Shown piece after piece: positions 60,452-64,000 of a stretch of DNA of 64,000 nt; position 1 is the stretch's first letter, and every line of letters begins with the position of its first letter. The DNA is from Terriglobia bacterium. GTDB lineage: Bacteria; Acidobacteriota; Terriglobia; Bryobacterales; Bryobacteraceae. Under the pieces are notes generated by a model that saw only the letters and a list, made by a program, of their open reading frames with translations, did not search any database and had not been told where the DNA came from. The stretch is taken from the NCBI GenBank assembly GCA_020073305.1, contig JAIQFK010000031.1:17432-81431 (forward strand), written 5' to 3'. The translations under genes were made by a program, and so were the position numbers.

Positions 60452-61465
60452 ATGAAGATTGCCGTCATCGGGCTCGGCTTCATGGGCAGCACCCACCTGA
60501 AGGCGCTGAAGAGCGTCCCAGACGCGGAACTCACCGCCGTGGTTTCTAGCGACGAAAAGAAGCTGTCGGGCGACCTGAGCGGCATCCAGGGCAACCTTGG
60601 CGGGCCCGGCGAGAAAATGGATTTCTCGCGGGTGAAAAGGTATCACCACATGCGCGAAGCCTTCGCCGATCCCGAAATCGAAGCCGTCGACATCTGCCTG
60701 CCTACCGACCAGCATGCCACCGCGGCCCTCGCCGCGCTGCGCGCCGGCAAACACGTGCTGGTCGAAAAGCCCATGGCGCTCGACGGCGTGGCCGCTGACC
60801 AAATGCTGGCCGAAGCGCGCAAGAGCGCGCGCGTGCTCATGACCGGACAGGTGCTGCGCTTTATTGGCGCGTACCGGAAAACCGCGGAGCGAGTGAAAAC
60901 CGGCGCGCTGGGCCCGGTCCGTTCCGCCTTGTTCCGCCGGCGGTGCGCCGCCCCAGCCTGGAGTCAATGGCTTGCCGATCCCGCCAAAAGCGGCGGCGGA
61001 GTTTTCGACCTGCTGATCCACGACGTCGATTTCTGTGTCTACCTGTTCGGTCCGCCTGCGGCGGTTTCCGCCACCGGTTACGAAGATCTCGCGCGCGGCA
61101 TCGACCTCATCTTCGCCCAATTCCACTACGCGTCTTTCGGCGCCGCCATTATGGGCGGCTGGCATCATCCGAAAGCCTACCCCTTCTCCATGGAGTTCAC
61201 TGTCGTCGGTGATGATGGTACGCTCGACTATAGTTCGGACGGACGGCCTCTGGCGCTGTATGGCGCGAATGGAGAGAAACAGATACTCGATTCCGCTGAA
61301 GACGACTGGTTCATCGAGGAGTTGAAATATTTCGTGGACTGCGCGGCGCACGGCCGCAAGCCGGAATTGTGCCCTCCTGAAGAATCGGCACTGGCGGTGA
61401 AGCTGGCTCGTCTGATGGTCGAATCCAGAAAGAAGAACGGAGAGAGGATCGCATGCAGCCTTTGA
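60452..61465 (+). CDS. Gfo/Idh/MocA-family oxidoreductase
   Basis: 337 aa from ATG 60452 (MKIAVIGLGFMGSTHLKALK); an open start six codons upstream is less likely. The NAD-binding GLGFMG motif, the catalytic Lys of HVLVEKPMALDGVAADQML, and H-x-D in DLLIHDVDFCVYLFGPPAAV are all there. C-terminal alpha/beta dimer domain follows. It dehydrogenates a sugar or sugar acid. The following isomerase-like gene overlaps it by 13 bases, so the pair probably belongs to one sugar-degradation route. TTATAT-type A/T bases lie just before the start. Confidence 0.92.
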   Translation: MKIAVIGLGFMGSTHLKALKSVPDAELTAVVSSDEKKLSGDLSGIQGNLGGPGEKMDFSRVKRYHHMREAFADPEIEAVDICLPTDQHATAALAALRAGKHVLVEKPMALDGVAADQMLAEARKSARVLMTGQVLRFIGAYRKTAERVKTGALGPVRSALFRRRCAAPAWSQWLADPAKSGGGVFDLLIHDVDFCVYLFGPPAAVSATGYEDLARGIDLIFAQFHYASFGAAIMGGWHHPKAYPFSMEFTVVGDDGTLDYSSDGRPLALYGANGEKQILDSAEDDWFIEELKYFVDCAAHGRKPELCPPEESALAVKLARLMVESRKKNGERIACSL

Positions 61466-62289
61466 GAGACTTGGAGATCGGCGCCGTGTTCTGGGCAGGC
61501 CGCGATCCCGGCGAAACCCTGGGCGAACTGACGGCCATTGGCGTGCGCTGCGGCCAGATCGGCATTCCCGGCGATTTTTCGCTCGTTGGAGCGGCCGACA
61601 GATGGAAAACCGCGCTCCAGGCCGAAGACTTTCCCGTGGTCACCGCGTTCTGTGCCTACAACGGCGAGAGCTACGCCGACATCCCCACCGTCCGGCAGAC
61701 CGTCGGGTTCATCCCCCGCGACACCCGCGAGGAGCGCGAGAAACGCACTTGCGCGGTCAGCGATTTCGCGCGCGAAGTGGGGATTCCCAGCATCGGCACG
61801 CACATCGGTTTCGTCCCGGAGGATGATACCAACCTCGATTATCTTGCCGTGCGCGGTATGGTGCGCCGCGTCTGCGATTACGCCGCCAGGAACAAGCAGA
61901 CGTTCGCTCTCGAGACTGGCCAGGAATCCGCTGACACGCTGCTGCGTTTTTTCATCGATGTGAACCGCGAGAATCTTCGCATTAACTTTGATCCGGCCAA
62001 CATGGTTCTTTACGGCACCGGCGATCCCATCGACGCGCTCGGCACCCTCGCCCTGCACGTTGTTTCCGTGCACTGCAAAGATGCCGACTGGCCGCCCAAA
62101 GGCATTCCCAGCGCTCTGGGCGAGGAGAAGCCGCTCGGCCAGGGTGCGGTCGGCATGGAGCGCTTCGTCCGCAAGCTGAAGTCCATGGACTTCAAAGGCC
62201 CCCTCAACATCGAGCGCGAGGTTCCCGATCCCGCCCAGCGCCTGCGCGACATCGCCATGGCGGTGAAGCTATTAGAAAAACTGCGCTGA
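61453..62289 (+). CDS. Sugar phosphate isomerase/epimerase (AP-endonuclease-2 TIM barrel)
   Basis: 278 aa. TIM-barrel family features: GELTAIGVRCGQIGIPGDFS, VVTAFCAYNGESYADIPTVR, GIPSIGTHIGFVPEDDTNLD, TFALETGQESADTLLRFFID (Glu metal ligand), LRINFDPANMVLYGTGDPID (Asp), VVSVHCKDADWPPKGIPSAL (His) and KGPLNIEREV (second Glu). These give a four-ligand metal site as in xylose-isomerase-like enzymes. It isomerises or epimerises the product of the preceding oxidoreductase, whose stop overlaps the start. Confidence 0.92.
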   Translation: MQPLRDLEIGAVFWAGRDPGETLGELTAIGVRCGQIGIPGDFSLVGAADRWKTALQAEDFPVVTAFCAYNGESYADIPTVRQTVGFIPRDTREEREKRTCAVSDFAREVGIPSIGTHIGFVPEDDTNLDYLAVRGMVRRVCDYAARNKQTFALETGQESADTLLRFFIDVNRENLRINFDPANMVLYGTGDPIDALGTLALHVVSVHCKDADWPPKGIPSALGEEKPLGQGAVGMERFVRKLKSMDFKGPLNIEREVPDPAQRLRDIAMAVKLLEKLR

Positions 62290-62599
62290 AGCCTTCCGGG
62301 TGATTCAAAATCCGAATTCAGCCACCGGCCACGGACCTTCTCGCCGGCCCGACGGTACTAAACAACCGGTTGAACCCGGAAAGCCGGAAGACTTCCTTCA
62401 CCAGGCCCGTGAGTCCACTTACGCAGCCGATGCAGCGTTCGAAGAGCTCTGACTGGCTGTCCTCCCGAACAATTGCATTCGGGGGCACGGCAGACAGTTT
62501 CGGGGTCGGGCAGCAGTAGGAGTGGCTGGCAGCGCGGCGCCTGCGAAGAGTGCGTGTGGTGCCGGCAGGGCTTGCGGAACCTGTGCGCCGGATCGCGGC
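62290..62599. other. Non-coding gap with possible decayed gene
   Basis: 310 bases. No good gene is present. The minus strand, in one frame from about 62560 down to 62330, ends with GLVKEVFRLSGFNRLFSTVG, which looks like the last helix and strand of a STAS (anti-sigma-antagonist) domain. The frame decays into low-complexity sequence upstream with no start. I treat it only as a possible relic. Confidence 0.35.
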
Positions 62600-63094
62600 C
62601 TACGCCACGGCGGGACACGAAGGGTTCGCAACCCATGTAGGAGGCAAATAGATCTCCAGTTCGGCCGCAGGAAAAACGGACGTCAGGCGGAAGCCGCAGC
62701 TCCTTACAAGGCGCAAAGCAGCCCTGTTGTCGGAAGAGGTCATGGCCCGCACACGCCGCAGCCCCGCCGCGCTTCCGCACTCTAGCGCCGCCTTCACAAG
62801 TGCCGCTCCAACGCCTCTCCTGCGAGAGTCCTGGTGGACGAAGATCGCCAGCTCCGCAGAGCCTGGCTCGTCGCCGGCGGCCACGAAGCAATGACCCACG
62901 ACCTCTCCGGCCGCCGAGAACGCCGCTACATTCACTTTGTGGCCCAGTGCACTCCCGATCCACTCGCGGCGCGCTTCAGCCGTGCGCGGAGGCAGACCAA
63001 ACGCCCCGCCGAGTGGATCAAACCGGTCATACATTCCTATCAGAAGATCCCGCTCCGGTGGTCCTACCGCCCGGATTCGAATATCGGCATCCAT
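62600..63094 (-). CDS. GNAT-family acetyltransferase
   Basis: 164 aa from an ATG at 63094 with GGAAGG about four bases upstream; in-frame ATGs at 63106 and 63121 are possible. The acetyl-CoA loop is VHQDSRRRGVGAALVKAALE (Q/R-x-x-G-x-G/A), preceded by GEVVGHCFVAAGDEPGSAEL. The last strand reads RRVRAMTSSDNRAALRLVRS-CGF. It transfers acetyl from acetyl-CoA to an amine or protein. The C-terminus PTWVANPSCPAVA is short and unusual. No operon partners. Confidence 0.8.
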   Translation of the reverse strand: MDADIRIRAVGPPERDLLIGMYDRFDPLGGAFGLPPRTAEARREWIGSALGHKVNVAAFSAAGEVVGHCFVAAGDEPGSAELAIFVHQDSRRRGVGAALVKAALECGSAAGLRRVRAMTSSDNRAALRLVRSCGFRLTSVFPAAELEIYLPPTWVANPSCPAVA

Positions 63095-63279
63095 ATGGCC
63101 TTCCATGAAAATTCCGGTCAAGCGTGTTTTGTATCGAGGGCACCGTACCTTCTTCTCGGTTGCCTTCTACCTGTACACGCGGAGTCCCAAGGGAAAAATG
63201 GCGTGTGCGGATGTAAATTGTGGATTTGGTTGCCGAGCCTTTACGGGAGGCGCCGTTCCAGTGCGGTCACAATTTCTGA

Positions 63280-63474
63280 ATCAAAGAGGACGGCATGCTT
63301 CTCAGTTCTCGGCGGATGACGTTCGCATCGCTCCCAGAGCCACTCGAAGCTCTGCTGGGCCACTCGACGATTTCGGTGACGATGCGTTACGCGCGCACGA
63401 ACCAGGAAGCTAAAGTTCGTGCGGTCGAGAAAGTGGCGGGGAGTAGTGACAAAACCGTGACAATGACATTTTGA
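63280..63474 (+). pseudogene. Tyrosine-recombinase (phage integrase) C-terminal remnant
   Basis: A 59-codon frame from ATG 63295 (no stop back to 63280) ends with LEALLGHSTISVTMRYARTN, which holds the catalytic His (LLGHS) and Tyr (MRYAR) of tyrosine recombinases. The conserved arginine block before it is missing: SRRMTFASLPEP corresponds to the usual R-H-T-F-A-S with about ten residues deleted. The N-terminal catalytic half is absent and the upstream frame has a stop at 63277. It lies 63 bases before a tRNA gene. Confidence 0.8.
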
Positions 63475-63499
63475 AGAAAAAATCGGTGTAGTGGCGTCT

Positions 63500-63529
63500 T
63501 TGCAAGTGCCGTAGGAAATCGGGTAGTTT
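63500..63529 (+). promoter_or_regulatory. Possible promoter for tRNA-Ser
   Basis: TTGCAA (63500-63505), 18-base spacer, TAGTTT (63524-63529), ending eight bases before the tRNA. Both hexamers match the consensus only partly, so confidence is low. Confidence 0.3.
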
Positions 63530-63537
63530 AGAAGTAT

Positions 63538-63627
63538 GGTGAGGTGCGAGAGTGGTTGAATCGGGCGGTCTCGAAAACCGTTGAGCCTTTACGGGTTCCG
63601 TGGGTTCGAATCCCACCCTCACCGCCA
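63538..63627 (+). tRNA. tRNA-Ser (anticodon CGA)
   Basis: 90 bases. Acceptor stem GGTGAGG pairs with CCTCACC, followed by the discriminator G and an encoded CCA. The D-arm is CGA...TCG. The anticodon stem GCGGT/ACCGT encloses the loop CTCGAAA, giving anticodon CGA for the codon TCG. A long variable arm (GAGCC...GGGTTC) marks the class II serine fold. The T-arm is GTGGG-TTCGAAT-CCCAC. It reads serine UCG codons. Beside it lie an integrase remnant and an IS element, the usual setting of a mobile-element attachment site. Confidence 0.97.
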
Positions 63628-63752
63628 GAATTCCTCTGAGGCGAGGTGATCACCGGCGTCCGAAGGACTGTCCGCTCCAGAGTGAATCAAGGCCGGGAAT
63701 ATGCAAGCAGTGCTGCGGCATATACCGGTCGAGTGAGCGACAGCACCTTCAG

Positions 63753-64000
63753 GGCTCTACGCCAACAACGGGGGCAAATCCCGATCCCAAACTGATTTCT
63801 AAGAACATAACACCTTCACGCGAAGTCTATAATTTTGGAAATTACGAAAGCCGTAGGCCTGGCGGTTGATGAGCTCCATTTTGTTGTGAAAACCTTCGGT
63901 GATGCCGTTGTTGCGAGTGAAGCGCCACATGCCCACGATTTCCTCCGACCAGGCGGAGAGAGTCTGGCCGAGCTGTACCAGTTGGGCCAGGCCGGCCTGG
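63753..64000. mobile_element. ISL3-family insertion sequence, partial
   Basis: The end is taken at GGCTCTACGCC (63753), which resembles the GGCTCTTC start of ISL3 terminal repeats. The element continues past the window. It contains the 3' part of the transposase (63799-64000). The exact end and any target duplication cannot be verified without the other side. Confidence 0.5.
63799..64000 (-). CDS. ISL3-family transposase, C-terminal part
   Basis: The minus strand is open from the window edge to TAG at 63799 (67 codons). The translation includes LSAWSEEIVGMWRFTRNNGI-TEGFHNKMELINRQAYGFRNFQNYRLRV. The TNNG-like RNNGITEGFHNK and RQAYGFRNFxNYRLR blocks are the C-terminal signature of ISL3 transposases (with the catalytic Glu in TEGFHNK). 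The start is outside the window. Confidence 0.9.
   Translation of the reverse strand, partial: QAGLAQLVQLGQTLSAWSEEIVGMWRFTRNNGITEGFHNKMELINRQAYGFRNFQNYRLRVKVLCS

Noticed and set aside
62358..62963. 201-codon open frame on the minus strand
   Set aside because: Other frame of the GNAT gene followed by low-complexity sequence.

Overview
The window is a GC-rich, gene-dense bacterial chromosome segment with long same-strand gene runs, many 1-4 base start/stop overlaps and several overlapping convergent 3' ends. The gene content points to an Acidobacteriota genome of the Solibacter/Bryobacterales type: a DUF1080 protein, an S55 (SpoIVB-like) peptidase next to a secreted beta-propeller, a GH127 enzyme, PQQ dehydrogenase plus cytochrome c, two Gfo/Idh/MocA oxidoreductases, and a large type II secretion (T2SS) operon with an actin-like GspL. 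That placement is inference from gene content. An outer membrane is implied by lpxA, lpxI, the GspD secretin and a TonB-type protein.

Layout. 1-3.9 kb: an ion-permease fragment, a GT28-type glycosyltransferase, a secreted unknown and ribBA. 4.0-6.8 kb: the conserved cdaA-cdaR-glmM operon (c-di-AMP synthesis and amino-sugar supply for the wall). 6.8-12.5 kb: DUF1080 protein, histone-deacetylase-family enzyme, and a translationally coupled S55 peptidase/beta-propeller pair. 12.5-28.3 kb, all on the minus strand: a TPR protein, an ECF sigma factor, its zinc-finger anti-sigma, a secreted unknown, then gspE-F-G-H-I-J-K-L-M-C, a secreted unknown, gspD and an NAD-binding sugar-epimerase-like gene. 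28.6-36.4 kb: an unknown cytosolic protein, a glycosyltransferase, a radical SAM protein, a beta-propeller protein, GH127 divergent from a LacI-type regulator, and an LD-carboxypeptidase. 36.5-42.8 kb: homoserine kinase coupled to an unknown TIM-barrel-like protein, a kynureninase-like enzyme, a PQQ dehydrogenase with its cytochrome c, and a CcmH-like/DsbA fusion. 42.8-51.7 kb: GT2-methyltransferase fusion, class III aminotransferase, lipoprotein, membrane protein, His-rich secreted protein, M20 dipeptidase, fumarase and a second M20 peptidase. 51.7-55.8 kb: fabZ-lpxA-lpxI, a Gfo/Idh/MocA oxidoreductase and a TonB-type protein, an outer-membrane/lipid A run. 55.8-62.3 kb: a small basic secreted protein, a FliA/WhiG-type sigma factor behind a sigma-54-like promoter, a multi-PAS histidine kinase, methionine aminopeptidase, and an oxidoreductase/isomerase pair. 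62.6-64 kb: a GNAT acetyltransferase, then non-coding sequence with an integrase relic, tRNA-Ser(CGA) and the 3' part of an ISL3-type transposase, which looks like a mobile-element boundary.

The most interesting signals are: the T2SS operon headed by a sigma/anti-sigma pair with a glycine-rich insertion inside GspD; a PQQ dehydrogenase with the D-x-D signature associated with lanthanide use; a RibBA whose GTP cyclohydrolase II catalytic loop is replaced; the S55 peptidase/propeller pair; the CcmH-like/DsbA fusion; the sigma-54-like promoter ahead of a FliA/WhiG-type sigma factor; two copies of a dispersed palindromic repeat; and the tRNA/integrase/IS boundary. I see no CRISPR array, rRNA or clear riboswitch.
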